5,702 nt of DNA, taken from an uncultured Eubacteriales bacterium. Lineage in GTDB: Bacteria > Bacillota_A > Clostridia > Christensenellales > Aristaeellaceae. The stretch spans positions 1 to 5,702 of the forward strand of contig CACXEB010000367.1 of the NCBI GenBank assembly GCA_902766515.1. The letters are read 5' to 3'. Shown here in pieces: positions 1-5,702 of the stretch (its first letter is position 1; the number at the start of each line of letters is the position of its first letter). The translations under genes and the position numbers were made by a program. Under the pieces are notes generated by a model. That model made no database searches and was not told where the DNA came from. It was given only the letters and a program-made list of their open reading frames with translations.

Positions 1-972
1 GCCGGGCAGCATCGCCACGAACCAGAACAGGATGATGATGTACAGCACCAGCGCCCAGGAGGCGACGACGCCGGACAGGCGGTAGCGGATGACCATGATC
101 AGCATGACCAGCAGGATGCCGATGGCGGCGGCTGTCAGGGCCGTCTGCAGCGCGTCGGTACCGAGGGTCGCACTGATGGTGTCCACCTTGTCCTCGATCA
201 GCTTCAGCGGCAGGGCGCCGGACTGGATCTGGATGGCCATGGCGCGGGCGGTCTCATAGGTGTAGTTGCCGGTGATGACGCCGCTGCCCTCGGTGATCGC
301 GGTCTGCACGGTCGGGGACATCAGCAGCTTGTCATCCAGGTAGATGCTGATCTGCTTGTTGATGTTGTTCTGGGTCATTTCCGCGAACTGCTTCGCGCCC
401 TCGCTGTCCAGCTGGAAAGCGATCTGGTACTCGGTATTCAGGGAGTTGTTGCTCCGGTTGTTCGAATCCGGGTACGCGCGGATCACGTGGGAGCCATCCA
501 GGATCGTGCCGTCGGGCGCCCGGAACTCCAGCTTGGCCGCCGTACCGATCAGGTCCCTGACGGCCTTCGGGTCGGTCACGCTCGGGATTTCCACGCGGAT
601 GCCGTTGCCGTTGATCATCGAGACATTGGCTTCGGTGAAACCCTGGTTGGTCAGACGGGTCGTCATGATGCTCATGGCAGCCTCGATCCTGTAGGTGTAT
701 TCATCGTCCGAGATGTCGTCCGGCCGCTCGGTCAGGTACTCGACGAACACGCCGCCTTCGAGGTCAAGGCCCCGCTCGATGGACTCGGGCCAGTTGTCGG
801 CGCTGGTCGGGATCCAGGGCAGCATCTTGTACAGGCCGTCGGGCGGCAGCACGTCGATGCCGCGGATGCCCAGCACAGCCAGGCAGATCGTCAGCACCAG
901 CATGACGCACAGGGCGATGCTGCCCTTCGTCTTGGCCGTGACCTGACGTTTGGTTTTGACTTTCTTGCTCAT
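1..972 (-). CDS. secD: Protein translocase subunit SecD (3' end beyond window)
   Basis: SecD works with SecF in the cytoplasmic membrane and uses the proton-motive force to help pull secreted proteins through SecYEG. The 324 codons visible have the SecD layout: a basic N-terminus, TM1 at about residues 18-36, a large extracytoplasmic domain at about 40-255, then TM2 (about 271-288) and TM3 (about 293-322), where the window ends. Family motifs are visible: GLDLEGG at 68-74 (SecD D1-type motif), SGALPLKLIE at 251-260, and an LGTDAL stretch leading into TM2. The last four or so transmembrane segments lie outside. The ATG at 972 is chosen because it precedes the conserved order of elements and has AGGAGAGG 10 nt upstream. 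The next gene was not visible, so whether SecF is separate (usual in clostridia) or fused (as in Bacillus) cannot be told. There is a 66-nt gap to the small gene upstream and no clear promoter, so read-through from upstream is likely. The family assignment is firm. Confidence 0.95.
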   Translation of the reverse strand, partial: MSKKVKTKRQVTAKTKGSIALCVMLVLTICLAVLGIRGIDVLPPDGLYKMLPWIPTSADNWPESIERGLDLEGGVFVEYLTERPDDISDDEYTYRIEAAMSIMTTRLTNQGFTEANVSMINGNGIRVEIPSVTDPKAVRDLIGTAAKLEFRAPDGTILDGSHVIRAYPDSNNRSNNSLNTEYQIAFQLDSEGAKQFAEMTQNNINKQISIYLDDKLLMSPTVQTAITEGSGVITGNYTYETARAMAIQIQSGALPLKLIEDKVDTISATLGTDALQTALTAAAIGILLVMLIMVIRYRLSGVVASWALVLYIIILFWFVAMLPG

Positions 973-982
973 AATGATTCAT

Positions 983-990
983 CCTCTCCT
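983..990 (-). promoter_or_regulatory. Ribosome binding site of secD
   Basis: The minus strand reads AGGAGAGG, 10 nt upstream of the ATG at 972. It decides the start. Another ATG (982-980) abuts the site with no spacer and is out of frame with SecD, so it is not a credible start. Confidence 0.75.
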
Positions 991-1038
991 GTTCGGATTG
1001 ATTTGATCGTCAACGCGCCTGGAAACAGGTTTTCCGCC

Positions 1039-1362
1039 CTATCCGCAGCCCGTCAGCCGGAAGGCCTGGTAATTGGACCGCACGTAGGAGATCCGCAGGA
1101 TCGGCATCCCGTTGGCGTCCGCCATGGGCGCCGTCACCACGGCTGCCAGGCCGGGGACCGGCGTCACGCGGTCCTCCCGCTGCGCAGGCGGCTCCGGCGC
1201 CGTCTGTGTCCATGGCTGGCAGATAGCCGTTTCCACCGGTGTGACCGCGGTCCGTTCCACCGGCTCCGCGGGCGCCTGTTCCCGGCTGACAATGAAGGGA
1301 AGGCACATGAGGCCCACGACCGCCATGGCAAATACGATCCCCAGCAGCGTCCTGCCGCGCAT
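1039..1362 (-). CDS. Small membrane-anchored protein of unknown function, 107 aa
   Basis: I do not recognise this family. The 107-residue product has a basic start (MRGR), one hydrophobic segment at about residues 5-25, a Pro/Thr/Glu-rich and probably disordered stretch at about 28-65, and a more ordered-looking C-terminus (about 66-107) that ends LTGCG. The layout suggests a single-pass protein with its C-terminal part outside the cytoplasm, or an uncleaved signal anchor. The residues before Cys20 (GLM) do not form a lipobox. Cys residues at 20, 48 and 106 leave two outside the membrane segment. The start at 1362 is chosen because AAAGGAGG lies 8 nt upstream; an in-frame ATG at 1392 would add ten residues but has no such site and would place the ribosome binding site inside the gene. 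It lies between pheT and secD on the same strand, so a role near the Sec machinery is possible but is only a guess from position. The ribosome binding site, codon use and membrane segment argue that it is real. Confidence 0.72.
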   Translation of the reverse strand: MRGRTLLGIVFAMAVVGLMCLPFIVSREQAPAEPVERTAVTPVETAICQPWTQTAPEPPAQREDRVTPVPGLAAVVTAPMADANGMPILRISYVRSNYQAFRLTGCG

Positions 1363-1370
1363 GTGGCTTC

Positions 1371-1378
1371 CCTCCTTT
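1371..1378 (-). promoter_or_regulatory. Ribosome binding site of the 107-aa gene
   Basis: The minus strand reads AAAGGAGG, a near-perfect match to the 16S rRNA 3' end, 8 nt before the ATG at 1362. It is the main reason for choosing 1362 over the in-frame ATG at 1392. Confidence 0.8.
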
Positions 1379-1411
1379 CCTGATTGAACCAAATGATCGG
1401 TATGATACTCG

Positions 1412-1450
1412 TTTTCCTCTCCTCCATGAATGACATGGAGGAGAGGAAAA
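1412..1450. repeat. Perfect 17-bp inverted repeat (hairpin) just after pheT
   Basis: The arm CATGGAGGAGAGGAAAA (1434-1450) is the exact reverse complement of 1412-1428, with a 5-base loop (AATGA on the plus strand). In the pheT transcript it begins six bases after the TAA stop, where a terminator is expected. However, its 3' arm ends in AAAA and is followed by CGAG, so there is no U-tract; on the plus strand GCCG follows, so none there either. One arm is mostly purine with an SD-like GGAGG; the other is the pyrimidine complement. It may be an unconventional terminator, an mRNA 3'-end stabiliser or processing site that sets pheST apart from downstream genes, or a protein site. The structure is certain and the function is open. 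Confidence 0.85.
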
Positions 1451-1456
1451 GCCGTC

Positions 1457-3847
1457 TTAAGCCCTGATCTCCGCGCCGAAGCCCTCGGACACCGTCCGGA
1501 GCACCTTGTTCATCACGCGGTTGATCTCTTCGTCCGTCAGCGTATGGTCCTCCGCGCGCAGCCGCAGCGAGAAGGCCACGGATTTCCGGCCCAGGCCGAC
1601 CTGGGGACCCCGGAAGATGTCGAACAGGGCGATGTCCTCCAGCAGCTTGCCGCCCGCGTCGCGCATGGCGGCCATCATCGGGCCGACCGGCTGCGCGTCC
1701 GCCACGACCAGCGCCAGGTCACGCGTCACGGCGGGGAACTTGGCCAGCGCCTTCACATAGCCCATCGGCTGCGCCGCGGCGAACAGCTTCGGCAGCGAGA
1801 TCTCCGCGATGCAGACGCGGCCCGTCAGCTCATACGCTTCCGCGACATCCGGATGGATCTCGCCCAGTACGGCCACGGTCTCGCCGTTCGCCTTCAGCGC
1901 CGCCGCGCGGCCCGGATGCAGCCAGGGCTCCCTGACCGGCACGATGACGCAGGGCGCGCCCACCTGGCGGAAGAGCGCTTCCACCGTCGTGCGGAGGCTG
2001 TAGAAATCCTCCTGTTCGCCATAGGCGCACAGGCACAGATCATAGGACTCGGAGGGCAGGTTTTCCGCCGTGCGGTGCACGTTGTCAAACACCTTGCCCA
2101 GCTCGTAGATGCGGGCCTGGTCGTTGCCGCGGGCCTGGTTGAGCTGCGCGGTGGTCATCACCCCGCACAGCAGGGTCGTGCGCATAAAGGCGCTGTCCTC
2201 CCCCAGCGGGTTGCGCAGGGGCAGCGCGTTCAGCCGGTCATCATCCGCGGCCAGGTTCAGCTGCTCCAGCTTCTTGTGGGCGATGAAGGAGAAGGTCATG
2301 GTCTCATAGTAGCCCATGCCGCTGAGCAGGGTGCGCATCAGGTCGTTGCGCGCCATGTTCACGCTGCGCTTGCCGTCCGCCGCGCCCTTGAGCGGGGTGG
2401 AGGGGATCAGGTCATACCCGGCGTAGCGCAGCACCTCTTCGCACAGGTCCGCTTCGCCGTCCACGTCCTGCCGGAAGTCCGGCGCGGTCGCGGTCAGCGT
2501 ATCGCCGTCCACCGACGCGTCGAAGCACAGCTTGCGCAGGATTTCCACCATCTGGCTGCCGCTCAGCTCTACGCCGCTCAGGCGGTTGATGCGGGCGACG
2601 GACGCCGTCACCGGCTGGTGGACGACCGGATGGGGATACAGGTCGATCAGGCCGCCGACCACATCGCCCGCGTCCAGCTCGTTGACCAGCTGGCACGCGC
2701 GGTTGAGGCCGTCCAGCACCGTGCAGGGCGAGACGCCGCGCTCAAAGCGGCCGGAGGATTCCGTGCGGATGCCCAGGGAACGGGCAGTCAGGCGGATGCT
2801 CGTGCGGTCGAAGGCGGCCGCCTCGAACAGGACGGTATGCGTCCCTTCGGTGATCTCGCTCTCCTCGCCGCCCATCACGCCTGCCAGGCCGGTCGGCCCG
2901 TGCTCGTCGCAGATCAGCAGCTCGCCGCCGTTCAGCGCGTGCTCCTTGCCGTCCAGGGTCACCAGCACCTCGCCCGGCGCCGCGCGGCGGACGATGATGT
3001 GCTTGCCGGCGACCTTGTCCAGGTCAAAGGCGTGCATCGGATGCCCGGTCTCGAGCATCACGAAGTTGGTGATATCCACGATGTTGTTGATGGAGCGCAT
3101 GCCCGCCGCGAACAGCGCCTGGCGCAGCCACGCGGGGCTGGGCCCGATGCGCACGTTGCGGATCACGCGGGCGGCATAGCGGGGGCAGAGGTCCGCGTCC
3201 ATGACGTCCACCTTCGCGAAGTCATGGATGTCCGTACCGGGCGTCTCCCGCACCTCGATGGCCGGCAGGGACAGCTCCGTGCCCATGGCGGCCGCGGTCT
3301 CGCGCGCGACGCCCCAGGCGCAGAGCGTATCGGGGCGGTTGGCGAGGATTTCAAAATCGATCACATGGTCGTTGAGGCCGAAGATCTCCCGCACATCCGT
3401 GCCGAGGGGCCACTCCTCCGCGAACACCAGGATGCCCGCGTCGCCGACGCTCGGGTACAGCTCGACCGGCACGCCCATTTCCGGGCCGGAGCACAGCATG
3501 CCGCAGCTTTCGACGCCGCGCATCTTGCCCTTCTTGATCGTTCCGCCCGGCAGCTTCGCCCCGACGGTGGCCACCGCCACCAGCTGGCCGGCGGCGACGT
3601 TCGGCGCGCCGCAGACGACCTGCAGCGGTTCGCCGCTGCCGATGTCCACTGTACACACGTGCAGGTGGTCGCTGTTTTCATGCGGCACGCAGGTGAGCAC
3701 CCGGCCCACGACCACGCCGCTCAGCTGTTCGCTCAGGTCGTCGATGCCCTCGACGCCGGTGCCGGTCATGATCATGCGGCTCTGGTATTCCTCGGGCGAT
3801 ACGGGGATCGGCGCGTAGCGCTTCAGCAGATTCATCGATACCTTCAT
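1457..3847 (-). CDS. pheT: Phenylalanine--tRNA ligase beta subunit
   Basis: This is the beta subunit of the (alpha-beta)2 cytoplasmic enzyme that attaches Phe to tRNA-Phe; beta binds the tRNA and edits mischarged Tyr-tRNA. At 796 residues it is full length for the bacterial type. Domain order: N-terminal MKVSMNLLKRY; EMAP-like OB-fold tRNA-binding domain at about 41-150 (NSDHLHVCTVD, ESCGMLCS); B3/B4 editing domain at about 208-380 (INNIVDITNFVMLETGHPMHAFD, split here at 253-264 and 259-275); B5 domain at about 405-473, with acidic residues D451, D457, E460 and E461 at the positions that bind Mg2+ in the E. coli protein; a catalytic-core-like domain at about 485-680; and a C-terminal FDX-ACB anticodon-binding fold at about 693-796 (KFPAVTRDLALVV). 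The first ATG is preferred over Met5 because family members start MKVS(L/M)N and AAAGGAGG lies 8 nt upstream, inside the end of pheS. It starts 3 nt after the pheS stop. Nothing is truncated or missing. Confidence 0.98.
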   Translation of the reverse strand: MKVSMNLLKRYAPIPVSPEEYQSRMIMTGTGVEGIDDLSEQLSGVVVGRVLTCVPHENSDHLHVCTVDIGSGEPLQVVCGAPNVAAGQLVAVATVGAKLPGGTIKKGKMRGVESCGMLCSGPEMGVPVELYPSVGDAGILVFAEEWPLGTDVREIFGLNDHVIDFEILANRPDTLCAWGVARETAAAMGTELSLPAIEVRETPGTDIHDFAKVDVMDADLCPRYAARVIRNVRIGPSPAWLRQALFAAGMRSINNIVDITNFVMLETGHPMHAFDLDKVAGKHIIVRRAAPGEVLVTLDGKEHALNGGELLICDEHGPTGLAGVMGGEESEITEGTHTVLFEAAAFDRTSIRLTARSLGIRTESSGRFERGVSPCTVLDGLNRACQLVNELDAGDVVGGLIDLYPHPVVHQPVTASVARINRLSGVELSGSQMVEILRKLCFDASVDGDTLTATAPDFRQDVDGEADLCEEVLRYAGYDLIPSTPLKGAADGKRSVNMARNDLMRTLLSGMGYYETMTFSFIAHKKLEQLNLAADDDRLNALPLRNPLGEDSAFMRTTLLCGVMTTAQLNQARGNDQARIYELGKVFDNVHRTAENLPSESYDLCLCAYGEQEDFYSLRTTVEALFRQVGAPCVIVPVREPWLHPGRAAALKANGETVAVLGEIHPDVAEAYELTGRVCIAEISLPKLFAAAQPMGYVKALAKFPAVTRDLALVVADAQPVGPMMAAMRDAGGKLLEDIALFDIFRGPQVGLGRKSVAFSLRLRAEDHTLTDEEINRVMNKVLRTVSEGFGAEIRA

Positions 3848-3850
3848 GCC

Positions 3851-4897
3851 TCAGCCCTCCTTTACGTCCTGCCTGAACTGGCGCAGGAACCGCAGATCGC
3901 CTTCATACAGCAGGCGCATGTCCTTGATGCCGTAGCGCAGCATCGTGATGCGCTCCAGGCCGATGCCGAAGGCGAAGCCGGAATAGCGCTGCGGGTCGAT
4001 ACCGCACATTTCGAGGACGTGCGGGTTCACCATGCCGCAGCCCAGCACCTCGATCCAGCCGGTGTTCTTGCAGATGCGGCAGCCCTGGCCGCGGCAGCTG
4101 ACGCAGGTCAGGTCCGCTTCCGCGGAAGGCTCCGTGAACGGGAAGAAGGACGGGCGGAAGCGCACATGGATGTCATCGCCGTACAGCCGGCGGGCGAAGG
4201 CCGCCAGCGTGGCCTTCAGGTCGCCCATCGAGATGCCCTCGTCGATCACGAGGCCCTCGATCTGGTGGAACACCGGGCTGTGGGTGGCGTCCACCTCGTC
4301 CGCGCGGTACACGCGGCCCGGGCAGATGATGCGGATCGGGGGCTTGCGCGTGGTCATGACGCGCGCCTGCACCGGCGAAGTATGGGTGCGCAGCACCACG
4401 TTATCGTCGATATAGAAGGTATCCTGCGCGTCGCGGGCAGGATGGTTCTTCGGAATGTTCAGCAGTTCAAAGTTGAAATGGTCCAGCTCCACCTCGGGGC
4501 CCTCGACCACCTCGAAGCCCATCCCCGTGAAGCAGTCCACCACCTCGTTCAGGACGAGCGTATTGGGGTGCACGCAGCCGGTCTGGGGCAGCGGGCGCGG
4601 TTCGGTCACATCCAGCTGCTCCAGCTGCATGCGGATCTCCCGCTCGCGCTTCTGCATCTCCTTCTGCCGCTCATCCAGCATCCGGGTAAAGCGCTCCCGG
4701 CACTCGTTGATCAGCTGGCCGATCTGCGGACGCTCCTCCGCCGTCATCTGGCCCATCATGCGCAGAAGGGCGGTCAGGCTGCCCTTCTTGCCCAGCATAT
4801 GCACGCGCAGCGCTTCCACTGCGTTTAAATTCTCGACCGAATCCAGCGCCTGGGTCATCTCTTCATCCAGGCGTTTCAGTTCGTCCCTGATGCTCAT
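3851..4897 (-). CDS. pheS: Phenylalanine--tRNA ligase alpha subunit
   Basis: This is the catalytic alpha subunit of phenylalanyl-tRNA synthetase, a class II enzyme that makes Phe-AMP and charges tRNA-Phe. The 348-residue length is normal for Firmicutes. Visible parts: an N-terminal coiled-coil arm that contacts tRNA (about 1-95, very charged); RTHTSPVQAR at 170-179; motif 2, GRVYRADEVDATHSP at 194-208 and onward to E214; and motif 3, GFAFGIGLER at 307-316. Ala309 matches E. coli Ala294, the residue that limits the amino-acid pocket to Phe, so normal specificity is expected. Cys265, 268, 273 and 276 form a CxxC-x4-CxxC knuckle just before GWIEVLGCGMV; I know this type of insertion from Firmicutes PheS, and it may bind zinc. 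The ATG at 4897 is chosen because GAGGAGG lies 6 nt upstream and the protein then starts like its relatives. An in-frame ATG at 5014 would run through the promoter and into the topoisomerase gene. pheT follows after three bases. Confidence 0.98.
   Translation of the reverse strand: MSIRDELKRLDEEMTQALDSVENLNAVEALRVHMLGKKGSLTALLRMMGQMTAEERPQIGQLINECRERFTRMLDERQKEMQKREREIRMQLEQLDVTEPRPLPQTGCVHPNTLVLNEVVDCFTGMGFEVVEGPEVELDHFNFELLNIPKNHPARDAQDTFYIDDNVVLRTHTSPVQARVMTTRKPPIRIICPGRVYRADEVDATHSPVFHQIEGLVIDEGISMGDLKATLAAFARRLYGDDIHVRFRPSFFPFTEPSAEADLTCVSCRGQGCRICKNTGWIEVLGCGMVNPHVLEMCGIDPQRYSGFAFGIGLERITMLRYGIKDMRLLYEGDLRFLRQFRQDVKEG
3856..3863 (-). promoter_or_regulatory. Ribosome binding site of pheT, inside the end of pheS
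   Basis: The minus strand reads AAAGGAGG, 8 nt before the pheT ATG and overlapping the codons for the last residues of PheS (VKEG). The tight arrangement suggests coupled translation, which would keep the two subunits near 1:1. Confidence 0.85.
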
Positions 4898-4903
4898 GGT
4901 CTT

Positions 4904-4910
4904 CCTCCTC
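4904..4910 (-). promoter_or_regulatory. Ribosome binding site of pheS
   Basis: The minus strand reads GAGGAGG, 6 nt before the ATG at 4897. It supports this start over the upstream in-frame ATG at 5014. Confidence 0.8.
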
Positions 4911-4934
4911 GCCAGGTCATCTGTCCCGTCCCGC

Positions 4935-4952
4935 CGGAACAGAACAGTTCCG
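4935..4952. promoter_or_regulatory. Dyad CGGAAC-N6-GTTCCG over the predicted pheST start site
   Basis: The six-base arms are perfect, around a 6-base spacer (agaaca on the plus strand). With +1 predicted near 4949, the dyad runs from about -4 to +15. Part of it would therefore not be transcribed, and if it works it is more likely a protein-binding operator than an RNA hairpin. A start a few bases upstream would reverse that view, giving a stabilising stem at the 5' end of the mRNA. The arms resemble the Bacillus LexA half-site GAAC, but the spacing is 6 rather than 4. A chance dyad cannot be excluded. Confidence 0.35.
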
Positions 4953-4955
4953 CAC

Positions 4956-4984
4956 ATTGTATCACTTGAGTCATGGAAAGTCAA
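4956..4984 (-). promoter_or_regulatory. Sigma-70/sigma-A promoter of pheST
   Basis: On the minus strand the -35 box is TTGACT (4984-4979; 5 of 6 to consensus), the spacer is exactly 17 bp, and the -10 box is TACAAT (4961-4956; 5 of 6). The predicted start is an A near 4949, giving a leader of about 52 nt before pheS. The -35 box begins four bases after the topoisomerase stop codon, so pheST has its own promoter, although read-through from upstream is not blocked by any terminator I can see. Confidence 0.88.
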
Positions 4985-4998
4985 ATATTCATTTGACT
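4979..4998. promoter_or_regulatory. Dyad AGTCAAAT-N4-ATTTGACT over the -35 box and topoisomerase stop
   Basis: These are perfect 8-bp arms with a 4-bp spacer. One arm contains the whole pheST -35 box; the other lies in the last codons of the topoisomerase gene, and the stop codon falls at the spacer. As RNA the stem is AU-rich (3 GC pairs in 8) and is followed only by UUCC, so it would be a weak terminator at best. Its place over the -35 box fits a repressor site. No known operator consensus is recognised. Confidence 0.45.
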
Positions 4999-5702
4999 GC
5001 CGTGACCCAGTCATTCATCATCGGGACCACCAGGACGATCGGTTTGCCCTTGTCCGACAGGCCCAGCACCGGGAAGGCCGAGCTGGATACGACGGTCTCC
5101 TTGCTGCCCTGCGCGATCACGATATCCCGCCGCTCGGTCAGCCGGACCGCCCCGGCAAGCCGGGTGCCGGTGGCGCCGTTCTTCTGGAAGTTCCAGCATT
5201 TGGCGCCCTTGCCCGCCCGGCCCTGGGGATCGAACATCGCGCCCAGGACGGATTTGCCCAGGCCGTTGTCCGAGACCAGCAGCACCTCGTCCATATTGCC
5301 GATCGGTTCGCCGAGGATCACCCGGTCGTCCAGGTCGAGCCGGACGGCCTTGACCCCGGCGCCCGCGCGGCCGACCTGCGGTACCGACGACAGGCCGAAA
5401 CGGATGCTCATGCCCAGCTGGGTCACCAGCAGCACGTCCTCCGACCCGTCCGTCTCGAACACGTTCAGCAGCCGGTCGCCGTCCTTGAGCGGCAGGGCCG
5501 AGAACTTCTTCTTCCTGACGCGGTATTCCTGCTTCGGGCTCCGCTTGATCATGCCGCGGGCCGTCACCATCACATAATCCTTCTGGTCGGCATCATCCGC
5601 CTGCAGGTACAGGCCGACGCAGGCCTCGTCCTTTTCCAGGTCGGCCAGCACGCCGTTCAGGGAGATGCCCCGGTCGCGCGGCCGGCAGTCCTGCACCTGG
5701 GA
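4989..5702 (-). CDS. parC: Type IIA DNA topoisomerase subunit A (ParC/GyrA-like), C-terminal domain; 5' end beyond window
   Basis: The 237 residues seen are the end of the DNA-cleaving subunit of topoisomerase IV or gyrase, enzymes that pass one duplex through another to remove links or supercoils. The catalytic tyrosine domain lies upstream, outside the window. What is seen is the C-terminal beta-propeller that wraps DNA, with repeated blades (residues counted from the window edge): DYVMVTARGMIKR at 42-54, DVLLVTQLGMSIRF at 89-102, EVLLVSDNGLGKS at 139-151, DIVIAQGSKETVVSS at 193-207. Two loops resemble weakened GyrA boxes: QVGRAGAG (109-116) and QGRAGKG (160-166). The GyrA-typical RxMGRxAxGVRGI is replaced by a VPQVGRAGAGVKAV form, and no acidic tail follows, which leans towards the ParC-like paralogue of clostridia. 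GyrA cannot be excluded without the rest. The frame is open to the right edge; the GTG at 5696 is an internal valine, not a start. The gene ends four bases before the pheST -35 box. Confidence 0.85.
   Translation of the reverse strand, partial: SQVQDCRPRDRGISLNGVLADLEKDEACVGLYLQADDADQKDYVMVTARGMIKRSPKQEYRVRKKKFSALPLKDGDRLLNVFETDGSEDVLLVTQLGMSIRFGLSSVPQVGRAGAGVKAVRLDLDDRVILGEPIGNMDEVLLVSDNGLGKSVLGAMFDPQGRAGKGAKCWNFQKNGATGTRLAGAVRLTERRDIVIAQGSKETVVSSSAFPVLGLSDKGKPIVLVVPMMNDWVTAVK

Noticed and set aside
1021..1035. Inverted repeat GGAAA-N5-TTTCC between the 107-aa gene and secD
   Set aside because: It has only 5 bp, is AT-rich and has no U-tract, so it is not a credible terminator.
487..1383. 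298-codon open frame on the plus strand opposite secD and the 107-aa gene
   Set aside because: It has the same wobble-aligned antisense relation to secD, the same low-complexity His/Arg/Asp-rich composition, and no ribosome binding site of note. SecD on the other strand is clearly real.
1390..1436. Possible promoter for the 107-aa gene (TATCAT as -10)
   Set aside because: The hexamer 17 bp upstream is TTCATG, only 3 of 6 to the -35 consensus, and it lies inside the hairpin. Too weak to call.
1164..1436. 90-codon minus-strand frame starting inside the hairpin
   Set aside because: It runs out of frame through the 107-aa gene, has no ribosome binding site before its ATG, and turns into an Arg/Ser-rich string typical of a frame-shifted shadow.
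1430..4828. 1132-codon open frame on the plus strand opposite pheT and pheS
   Set aside because: Its codons are exact reverse complements of the pheT/pheS codons. It stays open because those genes avoid TTA, CTA and TCA, as GC-rich genes do, and because pheS and pheT share a frame. The product is a His/Arg/Ala/Gln-rich string without domains, while the opposite strand encodes two full, conserved synthetase subunits.
4894..4920. Eight-codon mini-ORF (MTWRGGRP) whose TGA overlaps the pheS ATG
   Set aside because: The ATGA-type overlap looks like a leader peptide, but there is no ribosome binding site before its ATG, it has no Phe codons, and its codons coincide with the pheS ribosome binding site. 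It is most likely chance.
4935..4952. LexA/DinR (SOS) box
   Set aside because: The half-sites GAAC and GTTC are present, but they are 6 bp apart instead of the 4 bp of the Bacillus box, and pheST is not a known SOS target.
4898..5014. Extended PheS start at the in-frame ATG at 5014 (39 extra residues)
   Set aside because: The extension would overlap the end of the topoisomerase gene and include the promoter; the residues are not PheS-like, and a good ribosome binding site supports 4897.

Overview
The window is a compact block of bacterial housekeeping genes, all read from the minus strand (right to left). The base composition is GC-rich by eye, and wobble positions are mostly G or C. Strong AGGAGG-type ribosome binding sites, one near-consensus sigma-70/sigma-A promoter, a PheS with the Cys4 knuckle I associate with Firmicutes, and a clostridial-looking topoisomerase A subunit together suggest a GC-rich member of the Bacillota (Clostridia), possibly uncultured. 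This placement is inference; there is no rRNA or other direct taxonomic marker.

Layout in order of transcription. (1) 5702-4989: the C-terminal beta-propeller of a type IIA topoisomerase A subunit (ParC/GyrA family), cut by the right edge. (2) 4998-4898: a 91-nt intergenic gap holding a promoter (TTGACT, 17-bp spacer, TACAAT) whose -35 box starts four bases after the topoisomerase stop, with one DNA dyad over the -35 region and another over the predicted start site. (3) 4897-3851: pheS, then 3847-1457: pheT, the two subunits of phenylalanyl-tRNA synthetase, three bases apart and in the same frame. (4) 1450-1412: a perfect 17-bp inverted repeat just after pheT, with no U-tract on either strand. 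(5) 1362-1039: a 107-residue membrane-anchored protein of unknown function. (6) 972-1: secD, the start of the SecDF protein-export module, cut by the left edge.

pheS and pheT form one translational unit that makes the (alpha-beta)2 enzyme charging tRNA-Phe. The small membrane protein and secD follow on the same strand with short gaps (94 and 66 nt) and no convincing promoter or U-tract terminator between them. They may therefore be co-transcribed with pheST, or be partly separated from it by the hairpin.

I found no mobile element, CRISPR array, RNA gene or new multi-gene system here. The parts that deserve a second look are regulatory (the hairpin after pheT, the dyads around the pheST promoter, the lack of a T-box leader) plus the uncharacterised 107-residue protein. 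The very long plus-strand open frame opposite pheST is best explained as a composition artefact.
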